64,000 bases of DNA, taken from assembly GCA_964557545.1 (NCBI GenBank), contig CAZLAK010000001.1:54170-118169 (forward strand), given 5' to 3'. Shown here piece by piece: positions 16,332 through 24,898 of the stretch; within the stretch, counting starts at the first letter, position 1, and the number at the start of each line of letters is the position of its first letter. This DNA is from CAZLAK01 sp964557545 (GTDB taxonomy: Bacteria; Bacillota; Desulfotomaculia; Desulfotomaculales; Pelotomaculaceae). The notes under the pieces are model-generated. The model saw only the letters and a program-made list of their open reading frames with translations. It made no database searches and was not told where the DNA came from. Both the position numbers and the translations under genes were made by a program.

Positions 16332-18002
16332 TTGTTTAAACAGGAGCAACTGGATAAAATTGCCGCTAAAAAAGAAAGTTGGCAGGCAAAACTTGATGCC
16401 ACAATTAAGAAGCGCCCTGAGAGAGAAGCGGAATTTTACACCGATTCAGGGGTTAAAGTAAATACTGTTTATACACCTCTGGACGTAGCCGACCTCGATT
16501 ATGAGCGCGACTTGGGCCTCCCCGGTGAGTACCCATATACTCGCGGCGTGCAGCCCAACATGTACCGCGGCCGGTATTGGACTATGCGCCAGTACGCCGG
16601 TTTTGGCACGGCCGAAGAGACCAATAAGCGCTTCCGCTACCTCTTAGAGCAAGGACAGACGGGCTTAAGCTGTGCGTTTGACCTGCCGACCCAGATCGGC
16701 TACGATTCAGACCACCCGCTGGCCAGAGGCGAAGTGGGCAAAGTGGGGGTAGCCATCGATTCCTTGCTCGATATGGAAACCCTTTTTGACCAGATTCCGC
16801 TGGGCAAGGTCAGCACGTCAATGACTATAAATGCCCCTGCGGGCATACTCCTGGCCATGTACATTGCGGTAGCAGAAAAACAAGGGTTTGACAAGAAGCA
16901 GTTAAACGGGACTATCCAAAATGACTTGATAAAAGAATATATCGCACGGGGCACTTATATTTTACCTCCCGAGCCGTCAATGAAATTGGTAACCGATATT
17001 ATCGTTTACTGCTCGCAAGAAGTGCCCAACTGGAACTCCATCAGCATAAGCGGTTACCACATTAGGGAAGCAGGTGCTACGGCTGCCCAGGAAATAGCAT
17101 TTACACTGGCCAACGGTATAGCTTATGTTGACGCTGCTGTAAAAGCAGGCCAGAATGTGGATAGTTTTGCCGGGCGACTGTCTTTCTTCTTCAATTCTCA
17201 CCTTAATTTCTTTGAAGAAATTGCTAAGTTCAGGGCTGCCCGCCGCCTGTGGGCAAAGATAATGAAAGAGCGCTTTGGGGCTAAAGATCCCCGTTCTTGG
17301 ACGCTCCGCTTCCACACCCAGACAGCGGGTTGCAGCTTAACTGCACAACAGCCCAAAGTAAATATAATGAGGACGGCATTTGAAGCTTTGGCTGCTGTTT
17401 TAGGCGGAACTCAGTCGCTGCATACTAACTCTTACGATGAGGCAATTTGTCTCCCGACCGATGAGTCTGTGCTCATAGCTTTGCGCACTCAGCAGGTCAT
17501 TGCTTACGAGATTGGTGTTTGTGATACAGTTGACCCGCTTGGCGGATCGTATTTCATCGAAAGCCTGACCAACCAACTCGAAGCCAAAGCTCAAGAATAC
17601 ATTGAAAAGATCGACGCGCTGGGCGGCTCCATTAAGGCAATTGAATTCATGCAGAAGGAAATTCATAATTCTGCATACAAATACCAGCTCGACATCGACA
17701 CCAAGAGAAAAACCGTTATCGGTGTAAATAAGTTCATAATGGAAGAAGCTCCGCCGGAGAACCTGTTAAAGGTAGACCCTGCTGTAGGTGAGCGTCAGGT
17801 TGAAAAACTGAAGAAACTGCGTGCCGAAAGAGATAATGCTAAAGTCCAAGCTGTCCTCAAGCAGCTGCGGGAAGCTGCGCAGAGCAATGTTAATTTGATG
17901 CCGGTCTTTATAGATTGCGTCAAAGCCTATGCGACGCTGGGCGAAATTTGTGATGTTCTGCGCGATGTGTACGGCGAGTACAAGCAGCAAATTGTATTCT
18001 AG
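16332..18002 (+). CDS. Methylmalonyl-CoA mutase, large (catalytic) subunit
   Basis: A 556-residue catalytic chain of the split (two-gene) mutase. The TIM-barrel CoA-binding motifs are clear: TMRQYAGFGTAEETNKRFRY and SCAFDLPTQIGYDSDHP, then RFHTQTAGCSLTAQQP and LGGTQSLHTNSYDEAICLPT. It interconverts (R)-methylmalonyl-CoA and succinyl-CoA by a radical rearrangement using adenosylcobalamin bound by the small subunit. TTG start with AGGAGGAGC upstream. The separate B12-binding chain follows after 16 bases. The mutase chaperone MeaB is encoded at 55.4 kb on the other strand. Confidence 0.96.
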   Translation: MFKQEQLDKIAAKKESWQAKLDATIKKRPEREAEFYTDSGVKVNTVYTPLDVADLDYERDLGLPGEYPYTRGVQPNMYRGRYWTMRQYAGFGTAEETNKRFRYLLEQGQTGLSCAFDLPTQIGYDSDHPLARGEVGKVGVAIDSLLDMETLFDQIPLGKVSTSMTINAPAGILLAMYIAVAEKQGFDKKQLNGTIQNDLIKEYIARGTYILPPEPSMKLVTDIIVYCSQEVPNWNSISISGYHIREAGATAAQEIAFTLANGIAYVDAAVKAGQNVDSFAGRLSFFFNSHLNFFEEIAKFRAARRLWAKIMKERFGAKDPRSWTLRFHTQTAGCSLTAQQPKVNIMRTAFEALAAVLGGTQSLHTNSYDEAICLPTDESVLIALRTQQVIAYEIGVCDTVDPLGGSYFIESLTNQLEAKAQEYIEKIDALGGSIKAIEFMQKEIHNSAYKYQLDIDTKRKTVIGVNKFIMEEAPPENLLKVDPAVGERQVEKLKKLRAERDNAKVQAVLKQLREAAQSNVNLMPVFIDCVKAYATLGEICDVLRDVYGEYKQQIVF

Positions 18003-18018
18003 GTGAGGAGGAAGGCAG

Positions 18019-18417
18019 ATGAGCGAAAAACGCATCCGTGTTCTGGTCGCTAAACCAGGGCTTGACGGTCACGACCGGGGCGCAAAGGTTATCGCCCAGG
18101 CCCTGCGTGATGCCGGTATGGAAGTGATATATACCGGCTTACGTCAAACTCCTGAGCAGATAGTGTCGGCAGCATTGCAAGAAGACGTAGATGTAATTGG
18201 CATGAGTATTCTTTCCGGGGCGCACGGCACGCTGTTTCCGGAAGTTATGAGGCTTTTAAAGGAAAAGGGTGCCGAGGATATTCTGGTAATAGGCGGCGGC
18301 ATTATTCCGGAAGACGATATTCCAGAGCTTAAAGCGTGCGGCATTGCAGAGATCTTTAACCCGGGTACGCCGCTGGAGGATGTTGTTAAGTTTATTAGAG
18401 AGAATGTGAAAAATTAA
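18019..18417 (+). CDS. Methylmalonyl-CoA mutase, small (cobalamin-binding) subunit
   Basis: A 132-residue B12-binding domain. The lower-ligand motif DGHDRG supplies the histidine that coordinates cobalt, and the MSILSGAH and VIGGGIIPEDD segments complete the dimethylbenzimidazole pocket. Carries the adenosylcobalamin for the large subunit encoded just upstream. A GGTGAGGAGG ribosome site precedes the ATG. An inverted repeat follows the stop (18429-18468). Confidence 0.97.
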   Translation: MSEKRIRVLVAKPGLDGHDRGAKVIAQALRDAGMEVIYTGLRQTPEQIVSAALQEDVDVIGMSILSGAHGTLFPEVMRLLKEKGAEDILVIGGGIIPEDDIPELKACGIAEIFNPGTPLEDVVKFIRENVKN

Positions 18418-18428
18418 ATTTGATGAGA

Positions 18429-18475
18429 GGGCGGATAGCAGAAGTTTTTAACTGCTGGCTGTCCGCCCCCAAAAA
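18429..18475 (+). other. Hairpin between mutase and epimerase genes
   Basis: Long imperfect stem: GGGCGGATAGCAG pairs with CTGCTGGCTGTCCGCCC with a small internal bulge and a 10-base loop. It is followed by CCAAAAAATTTT, not a clean T-run, so it is more likely a transcript-stabilising or weak attenuating structure than a full terminator. Confidence 0.55.
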
Positions 18476-18511
18476 ATTTTGTGATTTTAAATTTAAATGG
18501 AGGGTTGCCCC

Positions 18512-18913
18512 ATGGTTAAAAAAATTGATCATATCGGGATTGCAGTTAAAAACCTAGAGCAAGCCCTAAAGTTTTACGAGGAGATGCTCGGTTTAAAGGC
18601 TACAGGAACGGAAGTTGTTGAAGAGCAAAAGGTAAAGGTAGCTTTTCTTCCTACAGGAGACAGTGAGGTAGAGCTTTTAGAGTCCACTAGTCCTGACGGC
18701 CCTATCGCCAAGTTTATTGAAAGAAATGGCGAAGGTATACAGCACATTGCTTTCAGAGTAGATAACATTGAACAAAAATTGGCAGAACTTAAAGAAAAAG
18801 GAGTGCGTTTAATTGACGAAAAACCGCGTTACGGGGCAGGTGGTGCGAGGATAGCTTTCTTACACCCGAAATCTACTTTCGGTGTCCTAATCGAACTGAG
18901 CGAGCGCGACTAG
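18512..18913 (+). CDS. mce: Methylmalonyl-CoA epimerase
   Basis: A 133-residue vicinal-oxygen-chelate protein. It converts (S)- to (R)-methylmalonyl-CoA, linking the transcarboxylase product to the mutase. Metal ligands are seen as His in KIDHIGIAV, His in GIQHIAFRV and Glu in VLIELSE. I start at ATG 18512, eleven bases after TGGAGGG; the in-frame ATG at 18497 precedes that site. The carboxyltransferase gene follows after 15 bases. Confidence 0.95.
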   Translation: MVKKIDHIGIAVKNLEQALKFYEEMLGLKATGTEVVEEQKVKVAFLPTGDSEVELLESTSPDGPIAKFIERNGEGIQHIAFRVDNIEQKLAELKEKGVRLIDEKPRYGAGGARIAFLHPKSTFGVLIELSERD

Positions 18914-18928
18914 AATGGAGGTAAGTGT

Positions 18929-20524
18929 ATGAGCGTACAAGAGAAAGAATTGATGTTTGATCCCAGGCTGGACACGGTTAAAGAAGATGAAATGAAGGAA
19001 AAGCTGACAACACTGTGTAAGCTGAGAGAAGCTGTCCACATGGGCGGCGGCCCGAAGAGAATTGAAAAGCAACACGAAAGCGGCAAAAAAACCAGCCGGG
19101 AAAGGATCGAAATGTTATTCGATCCCGGTTCCTTTAGGGAAATAGATGTATTTGCCAATACCGAAGACGATTATAGAAAGGTCAAGAATCCGGGTGAGGG
19201 TGTGACTTGCGGTTACGGCACTATTAACGGCCGTAAGGTGTACATTTTTGCCCAAGACTTTACGGTGGTAGGGGGTTCTCTTGGCCGGGTGCACGCAGCT
19301 AAAATATGCAAAGTGCTGGACATGGCTATGAAGGTAGGTGCCCCGGTCGTTGGTATTTGTGACTCGGGCGGCGCAAGGATTCAAGAAGGCGTTGACGCAC
19401 TTAACGGTTACGGTGAAATTTTCTACCGCAACACTATAGCTTCGGGAGTTATACCGCAAATTTCTGTGATTATGGGGCCTTGTGCCGGTGGAGCGGTGTA
19501 CTCTCCTGCGTTGACCGACTTTATTTTAATGGTTTCCGGTACAAGCCAGATGTTTATCACCGGTCCGCTGGTCATTAAGGCTACCACTGGCGAGGACGTT
19601 ACCATGGAGGCCCTTGGAGGGGCAGCAACCCATAACCAGATCAGCGGTGTGGCTCATTTCATGGCCAGCAGCGAAGAGGAGTGTATTGCTCAGATTAAGG
19701 CTCTGTTGAGTTACATGCCTTCAAATAACTTGGAGGAGCCGCCTATTTATCCGCCTGCTGAGCCGGAGCTGGACAGGGAGACTCTGGCAAACGTTGTGCC
19801 CACAGACCCCAACAAGGGTTACGAAGTGCGCGATATTATCAGAGCTGTGGTCGATGCGGGTTCCTTCTTGGAGGTGCACCAGTATTACGCCACTAATGGA
19901 GTGGTAGGATTTGCTAGGATTAACGGCCAGTGCGTAGGTATTATAGCCAACCAGCCCAGGATTTTAGCGGGTTGCTTGGATATTAACGTTTCTGACAAGA
20001 TTGCGCGGCACATCCGTTTCTGTGATTGCTTTAACATCCCTATTGTGACATTTATGGATGTTCCCGGCTTCTTGCCTGGTGTGCAACAGGAGTACGGCGG
20101 GATAATAAGGCACGGAGCTAAGATGCTCTACGCTTATTCAGAGGCAACGGTACCCAAAATTACTATTATTACGAGGAAGGCGTACGGCGGTGCTTACCTG
20201 GCTATGTGCGCTAGTGCACTGCGGGCAGATGAGGTGTACGCTTGGCCGACAGCGGAAATTGCAGTTATGGGACCGGAGGGTGCCGTTAACGTTATTAACC
20301 GCAAAGAAATTGCTGAGGCCGAAGATCCAATTGCTATGCGCAAGAAGCTAGTTCAAGAATACCGTGACCGCTTTGCCAACCCGTATGTGGCCGCTGCCAG
20401 GGGATTTATTCAAGATGTAATTGATCCACGCGACACTCGTGAAAAGATTATACAAGCTCTTTGGAATCTATCTACTAAGCGCGAAGCCCGGCCCAGGAAG
20501 AAGCACGGAAATATTCCAATGTAA
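18929..20524 (+). CDS. Methylmalonyl-CoA carboxyltransferase 12S-type subunit
   Basis: A 531-residue carboxyltransferase with two crotonase-like halves: VGICDSGGARIQEGVDAL and IMGPCAGGAVYSPALTD in the first, VTFMDVPGFLPGVQQEYGGI and RKAYGGAYLAMC in the second. It moves a carboxyl group between methylmalonyl-CoA and biotin. The same family serves sodium-pumping decarboxylases, but no membrane beta subunit is encoded nearby, and a 5S pyruvate carboxyltransferase is, so the enzyme here is most likely the methylmalonyl-CoA:pyruvate transcarboxylase. A clear GGAGG ribosome site precedes the ATG. Confidence 0.94.
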   Translation: MSVQEKELMFDPRLDTVKEDEMKEKLTTLCKLREAVHMGGGPKRIEKQHESGKKTSRERIEMLFDPGSFREIDVFANTEDDYRKVKNPGEGVTCGYGTINGRKVYIFAQDFTVVGGSLGRVHAAKICKVLDMAMKVGAPVVGICDSGGARIQEGVDALNGYGEIFYRNTIASGVIPQISVIMGPCAGGAVYSPALTDFILMVSGTSQMFITGPLVIKATTGEDVTMEALGGAATHNQISGVAHFMASSEEECIAQIKALLSYMPSNNLEEPPIYPPAEPELDRETLANVVPTDPNKGYEVRDIIRAVVDAGSFLEVHQYYATNGVVGFARINGQCVGIIANQPRILAGCLDINVSDKIARHIRFCDCFNIPIVTFMDVPGFLPGVQQEYGGIIRHGAKMLYAYSEATVPKITIITRKAYGGAYLAMCASALRADEVYAWPTAEIAVMGPEGAVNVINRKEIAEAEDPIAMRKKLVQEYRDRFANPYVAAARGFIQDVIDPRDTREKIIQALWNLSTKREARPRKKHGNIPM

Positions 20525-20557
20525 TGCCAGCAAAGCCAACGTAAAGGAGGAATGCAA

Positions 20558-20764
20558 ATGTCAGAGTTAGGTGAAAGCAAAAGAATTAAACCAGAAGTTC
20601 TAGCAGCAATCGCAGGTGCGCTGGCAGTTTACGGTTCCCCGGTTGAGCAGGTTTCTCAAGTAAAAAAAGGTTTTAGTCCTTGGCGGATGGCTGGCATCCT
20701 CGAGATCATGCTCGGCCGGGAATTAAAGGCTGAGTTGCCTTTCCTTAACTTAAAGCAGGAATAG
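20558..20764 (+). CDS. Small carboxylase-associated protein (OadG/MmdE-like C-terminal motif)
   Basis: A 68-residue soluble protein with no membrane segment. The core PEVLAAIAGALAVYG and FSPWRMAGILEIM resemble the C-terminal part of the delta/epsilon subunits of biotin-dependent sodium-pump decarboxylases (OadG, MmdD/MmdE), which help hold the complex together; this is recognition by eye and not certain. I start at ATG 20558, seven bases after AAAGGAGG; the ATG at 20552 is too close to that site. Placed between the 12S and biotin-carrier genes, it is probably an assembly or linker subunit of the transcarboxylase. Confidence 0.7.
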   Translation: MSELGESKRIKPEVLAAIAGALAVYGSPVEQVSQVKKGFSPWRMAGILEIMLGRELKAELPFLNLKQE

Positions 20765-20827
20765 AAACAGGTTTATTCGGGTATTTGCGTATGTCAAAGG
20801 CTGTCATATTCTAGGAGGGAAAACATC

Positions 20828-21268
20828 GTGAAAAAATTCAAAATCAAGGTTAACGGCGAAGTTTATGAAGTCGAAATAGAAGAAATTGGTGGTGCTACGG
20901 TAGCTGCTCCTGCGCCTGCTCCCGCCCCCGCAGCTGCACCGCCGCCGTCGGCTCCGGCCGCGGCCCCTGTCGCTCCTGCACCGGCCGCGGCAGCGCCTAA
21001 GCCGGCAGCTCCTGCTCCGGCCGCAGCGGCTCCCAAACCGGCTGCTGGCGCTGCAGCAGGTGCTATTACGGCACCCATGCCGGGAACAATCTTAGATGTA
21101 AGAGTAAAAGTAGGAGATACTGTTAAGATTGGCGATGTAGTTTGCATTCTGGAAGCTATGAAGATGGAAAACGAAATTGCAACTGATAAGGCAGGCACTG
21201 TTAAAGAGGTTAGGGTTTCCAAGGGTCAGGCCGTTCAGGGAGGCGACCCGCTGGTTATTATTGGTTAA
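20828..21268 (+). CDS. Biotin carboxyl carrier protein (transcarboxylase 1.3S type)
   Basis: A 146-residue carrier. The N-terminal 25 residues are a short fold, residues about 27-78 are an almost pure Ala/Pro linker, and the last 70 form the biotinyl domain with the biotinylation site EAMKMEN, where the Lys carries biotin. It shuttles the carboxyl group between the 12S and 5S subunits. The Ala/Pro linker makes this stretch locally GC-rich. Strong ribosome site (GGAGGG). A perfect 9-bp hairpin (21279-21302) follows the stop. Confidence 0.96.
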   Translation: MKKFKIKVNGEVYEVEIEEIGGATVAAPAPAPAPAAAPPPSAPAAAPVAPAPAAAAPKPAAPAPAAAAPKPAAGAAAGAITAPMPGTILDVRVKVGDTVKIGDVVCILEAMKMENEIATDKAGTVKEVRVSKGQAVQGGDPLVIIG

Positions 21269-21278
21269 AGAATCAAAG

Positions 21279-21302
21279 GTGGAGGCGGTTATGCCTCCAC
21301 CA
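21279..21302 (+). other. Hairpin after the biotin carrier gene
   Basis: Perfect stem GGTGGAGGC / GCCTCCACC with a 6-base loop, with no following T-run. It may stabilise the upstream message or mark a processing site. Confidence 0.6.
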
Positions 21303-21374
21303 AAGCCCAAAAATAAAAACCTATAGTACTTTATGGTAATTATAATAATTACTTATTAGGAGGGGTTAAAAGAG

Positions 21375-22307
21375 ATGATCAAGAGAAAGAAGATTTCCGT
21401 TATTGGGGCTGGCAACGTGGGGGCAACGGCTGCCCACTGGGCCGCGGCCAAGGAACTAGGCGATATAGTATTAGTGGACGTTATTGAGGGTGTACCCCAG
21501 GGCAAAGCTCTTGACTTGCTGGAAGCATCTCCGGTGGAGGGTTACGACTGCAATATTATTGGTACAAATAACTACGAGGACACGGCAAATTCCGATGTGG
21601 TTATAATTACAGCAGGTATTGCGCGTAAGCCCGGGATGAGCCGCGATGACTTGATCAACACCAACTACAAGATTGTCAGTTCAGTTGCTGAAAACGTAGC
21701 TCGTTACTCGCCAAACGCCATCGTCATCGTTGTGTCTAACCCGCTTGATGTTATGGCCTACACTGCTTACAAGGTTACCGGTTTCCCGCCCAACCGCGTG
21801 TTCGGTATGGCCGGCGTGCTCGATTCAGCCAGGTTCCGCACCTTTATAGCTATGGAACTAGGCATATCTGTTGAGGACGTAAGCGCCCTGGTTTTGGGCG
21901 GCCACGGCGACACCATGGTGCCTGTGTTGAGCTGTGCTTTTGCCGGGTGCATTCCGGTAACGAGGCTCATACCACCCGAGCGGTTAGAAGCCATAGTGGA
22001 AAGAACCCGCAACGGCGGAGCGGAAATTGTTAACTACCTGAAGACCGGAAGTGCCTACTATGCTCCTTCTGCTTCTGCAGTGCAGATGGCGGAAGCCGTG
22101 CTGAAGGATAAGAAGCGCATTTTGCCTGTGGCTGCTTACTTAAACGGCGAGTACGGTGCCAAGGATATTTACACCGGTGTGCCTTGCATTATAGGCGGCA
22201 ATGGGGTAGAAAAGATACTTGAAATTGAGCTTACGCCGGAGGAAAAGGCTGCTCTTGATAAGTCCATAGAAGCAGTCCGCAGCTTGATGAAAGTAGTTGG
22301 ATTGTAA
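21375..22307 (+). CDS. mdh: Malate dehydrogenase (LDH-like, NAD-dependent)
   Basis: A 310-residue dehydrogenase oxidising malate to oxaloacetate. NAD-binding motif VIGAGNVGATAA with an acidic residue at the end of strand 2 (VLVDV) that favours NAD; substrate arginines in ARKPGMSRDDL; catalytic His in GGHGDTMV. The NADH made here must be reoxidised, which the hdr/flox operon at 47-54 kb could do. GGAGGGG ribosome site. The 5S carboxyltransferase follows after 42 bases; together they turn malate into pyruvate. Confidence 0.96.
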   Translation: MIKRKKISVIGAGNVGATAAHWAAAKELGDIVLVDVIEGVPQGKALDLLEASPVEGYDCNIIGTNNYEDTANSDVVIITAGIARKPGMSRDDLINTNYKIVSSVAENVARYSPNAIVIVVSNPLDVMAYTAYKVTGFPPNRVFGMAGVLDSARFRTFIAMELGISVEDVSALVLGGHGDTMVPVLSCAFAGCIPVTRLIPPERLEAIVERTRNGGAEIVNYLKTGSAYYAPSASAVQMAEAVLKDKKRILPVAAYLNGEYGAKDIYTGVPCIIGGNGVEKILEIELTPEEKAALDKSIEAVRSLMKVVGL

Positions 22308-22349
22308 GGATTTTTGGTTCCGTTCAGCGAAAGAAGGGGAGGATAAAAT

Positions 22350-23765
22350 ATGGCAAAAGGTTCAAAGGCTGTTTATATTTGTGATACTACCTTCCGGGAT
22401 GCTCACCAGTCCCTGTTGGCTACCCGGATGAGAACGGAGCATATGGTACCCATTGCCGAAAAGCACGACGAGGCCGGTTTTTATTCCATGGAAATGTGGG
22501 GAGGGGCCACGTTTGACACCTGCATGCGCTTTTGCGGAGACGACCCGTGGGAGCGCCTGAGGGTGATTAGGCGTCACTTAAAGAAAACCAAAACCCAGAT
22601 GCTGCTGCGGGGTCAGAATATTGTCGGTTACAGAAACTATGCCGATGATGTTTTAATTGAATTTATCAAAAGGGCCGTTTACAACGGGATGGATGTATTC
22701 CGTATTTTCGACGCCTTAAATGACTTCCGCAACCTGGAAGTTGCTATCCGCACGGTTATTGATGAGGGTGCACACGCCCAGGGAACTATTTGTTACGCTA
22801 TTAGCCCGGTGCACACAGTAGAGTACTACGTGAGTAAGGCGAAAGAACTGGCCTCTATGGGTGTTCACTCCATCTGCATTAAGGATATGGCGGGCATGAT
22901 CGCACCGTACATTACCTACGACATTGTAAAAGGCATGCGCGATGCGGGGATCACCCTTCCCATTAATATCCACTGCCACTACACTAGCGGCATGGCCTCC
23001 ATGGCTTACCTGAAGGGAATTGAGGCCGGGGCCACTAGGGAAGGCGACATAATTATTGACTGCGCTATATCCCCAATGTCGGTGCAAACTTCGCAGCCAG
23101 CCATTGAGGTAATGTGTGCTGCTCTGAAGGGGACCGATTACGATCCCGACCTCAATATGGACATCCTAATAGAGCTTGCCGATTACTGGAAGGAAATCCG
23201 CCCGCTCTACGCTGAATTTGACCTGGCGCAAAAGTGGCCGGATGCTACCATTCTCGTTTCCCAGGTGCCGGGCGGCATGATGTCCAACTTCCTCTCCCAG
23301 TTGCAGCAGGCAAATGCTCTGCATAGGCTGCCTGAGGTTTTGGCGGAGATGCCGCGCGTGCAAGAGGACTTTGGCTGGCCGCCGCTGGTAACACCGTCCA
23401 GTCAAATTGTAGGTACCCAGGCCGTGCTGAACGTGCTCATGGGCCGTTATAAGATGTGCCCCAATGAGACCAAGCAGTACATGCGCGGCTACTACGGGCG
23501 TCCGCCGGCACCGATTAACGAAGAAGCCAGGAAAATGATCATTGGCGATGAAAAGCCGATCGATTGTCGTCCGGCTGATATGTTAGAGCCCGAACTGCCA
23601 AAGGCCAAGGAACTGGTAGCTCATGTGATGGAAAAACCGGAAGACATTATTTCTGCGGCTATCTACCCGCAAGTGGCTCCTAAGTTCTTAGAGGAAAGAA
23701 TGGCTAAGAAGTTAAAAGTTGATATTGAACTGGCAAAACAGAGTACACAGTTCTACCCAGTTTAA
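22350..23765 (+). CDS. Transcarboxylase 5S subunit (pyruvate/oxaloacetate carboxyltransferase)
   Basis: A 471-residue carboxyltransferase of the pyruvate carboxylase/oxaloacetate decarboxylase alpha family, without a fused biotin domain. Seen: DTTFRDAHQSLLATRMRT at the N terminus, the metal and carbamylated-lysine site SICIKDMAGM, and the metal-binding HCHYTSGM. It takes CO2 from oxaloacetate to give pyruvate and loads it on biotin for transfer to propionyl-CoA, so carboxylation needs no ATP. GGGGAGG ribosome site precedes the ATG. It closes the carbon-skeleton part of the cluster. Confidence 0.95.
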   Translation: MAKGSKAVYICDTTFRDAHQSLLATRMRTEHMVPIAEKHDEAGFYSMEMWGGATFDTCMRFCGDDPWERLRVIRRHLKKTKTQMLLRGQNIVGYRNYADDVLIEFIKRAVYNGMDVFRIFDALNDFRNLEVAIRTVIDEGAHAQGTICYAISPVHTVEYYVSKAKELASMGVHSICIKDMAGMIAPYITYDIVKGMRDAGITLPINIHCHYTSGMASMAYLKGIEAGATREGDIIIDCAISPMSVQTSQPAIEVMCAALKGTDYDPDLNMDILIELADYWKEIRPLYAEFDLAQKWPDATILVSQVPGGMMSNFLSQLQQANALHRLPEVLAEMPRVQEDFGWPPLVTPSSQIVGTQAVLNVLMGRYKMCPNETKQYMRGYYGRPPAPINEEARKMIIGDEKPIDCRPADMLEPELPKAKELVAHVMEKPEDIISAAIYPQVAPKFLEERMAKKLKVDIELAKQSTQFYPV

Positions 23766-23877
23766 TTTTGAAAAAAATATAAGCTAGTCGAATCAGTAAA
23801 AACATTGAGAAAAATATAAAAAGGCTGAATTTAAATAATAAGTTAATATTAAGTGTGTTAAAATGCAATATGTTGTG

Positions 23878-23912
23878 GGTCTTGGGGTAGGCATTTTGCT
23901 TACCTCAGGACC
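23878..23912 (+). other. Strong 15-bp hairpin in the 276-base gap before por genes
   Basis: GGTCTTGGGGTAGGC pairs with GCTTACCTCAGGACC over 15 positions (G-U pairs included) around an ATTTT loop. The surrounding gap is very AT-rich. No T-run follows immediately (TGCTAGAAAAATTTT), so it may be a terminator of unusual form, a processing site or a small structured RNA. Confidence 0.6.
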
Positions 23913-24041
23913 TGCTAGAAAAATTTTAATTAAATAGAGTAAACAGGCAAAATCTTCATTATTAATAACTAAATCTTGATTATTTTTTTAAATGTAATTT
24001 AAAATAAAGTGGTAATTAAATAATGAGGAGGTAAGAAGTTA

Positions 24042-24590
24042 ATGAGTGTTCTTGAATCTAGGTGGCACGGCAGAGGAGGTATGGGGACAGTTACTTCTAC
24101 TGAATTGTTAGCAAGGGCAGCTATAAATCAAGGCAAGTACTCCCAATCCTTCCCCAGTTTTGGGCCAGAAAGAAGAGGCGCACCTGTACAGGCATTTTTA
24201 AGAATAAGTGACCAGCCCATAAGAATCAGAACAAACGTTTATGAGCCCGATGTTGTCGTTGTAGTTGACCCGCTTTTAATGAAAACGCAAAACTTAACCG
24301 TGGGCCTTAAGCCGGACGGCAAGATGTTAATAAACACCTCTAAGTCTTTTGAAGAAATGAAAGAAAAGTTCCCTAACTGGCAAATTGGGGTTGTTAACGC
24401 CAAAAAAATAGCTCTGGAAACCATTAAAGTGCCTATTACCAATACGGCCCTGATGGGAGCGTTTGCCAAATTGACGGGTGCTGTAGACATGTCCTTTATT
24501 GAGGAGCAGCTGAAAGAGCGTTTTGGTGCACGCGCCAGTGCAAACATCGAAGCTGCCAGAAGGGCGGCGGAAGAGCTCATTATCGGTTAA
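24042..24590 (+). CDS. porG: Pyruvate:ferredoxin oxidoreductase, gamma subunit
   Basis: A 182-residue gamma chain; typical opening WHGRGGMGTVTSTELLARAA and the SFPSFGPERRGAPVQAF motif, both characteristic of the 2-oxoacid oxidoreductase gamma domain. First gene of a four-gene por set (gamma, delta, alpha, beta) of the archaeal-like heterotetrameric form. The enzyme cleaves pyruvate to acetyl-CoA and CO2, giving reduced ferredoxin. GAGGAGG ribosome site. Confidence 0.95.
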   Translation: MSVLESRWHGRGGMGTVTSTELLARAAINQGKYSQSFPSFGPERRGAPVQAFLRISDQPIRIRTNVYEPDVVVVVDPLLMKTQNLTVGLKPDGKMLINTSKSFEEMKEKFPNWQIGVVNAKKIALETIKVPITNTALMGAFAKLTGAVDMSFIEEQLKERFGARASANIEAARRAAEELIIG

Positions 24591-24612
24591 TTTATAAGGA
24601 GGGTAGGTAAAT

Positions 24613-24897
24613 ATGGCTAAGGAGTTAAATGTAGAAGAGATTACGGTAGGCGGCATAATTACCGAACCGGGCAACTTTAAAGTTAACAGGACTGGCGACT
24701 GGCGGACGTCGAGGCCGGTTGTTGATAAGGAAAAGTGCAATGACTGCGGTATTTGCTGGCTGTACTGTCCTGATGGTGCCATAACGGTAGAAGAGGGCAA
24801 GAAGTTTGCCATTGACTATTACTACTGCAAAGGCTGCGGCATATGTGTAAAAATGTGCCCGAGAAAATGCATTTCTTTGGTAGAGGAGGAGGAGTAA
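24613..24897 (+). CDS. porD: Pyruvate:ferredoxin oxidoreductase, delta (ferredoxin-like) subunit
   Basis: A 94-residue subunit holding two [4Fe-4S] clusters: CNDCGICWLYCP and CKGCGICVKMCP. It passes electrons from the thiamine-containing core to free ferredoxin. The stop codon is one base before the porA start, so translation is coupled. Confidence 0.96.
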   Translation: MAKELNVEEITVGGIITEPGNFKVNRTGDWRTSRPVVDKEKCNDCGICWLYCPDGAITVEEGKKFAIDYYYCKGCGICVKMCPRKCISLVEEEE

Positions 24898-24898
24898 G

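Noticed and set aside
15372..16332. Cobalamin riboswitch near the mutase genes
   Set aside because: The gaps before sucD and the mutase genes are short and hold only ribosome sites; no B12-box is seen.
20863..21222. Long minus-strand ORF opposite the biotin carrier gene
   Set aside because: It is the mirror of the Ala/Pro linker codons and has no ribosome site.
21279..21302. Hairpin after the biotin carrier gene as a terminator
   Set aside because: No T-run follows; kept only as a possible stabilising structure.
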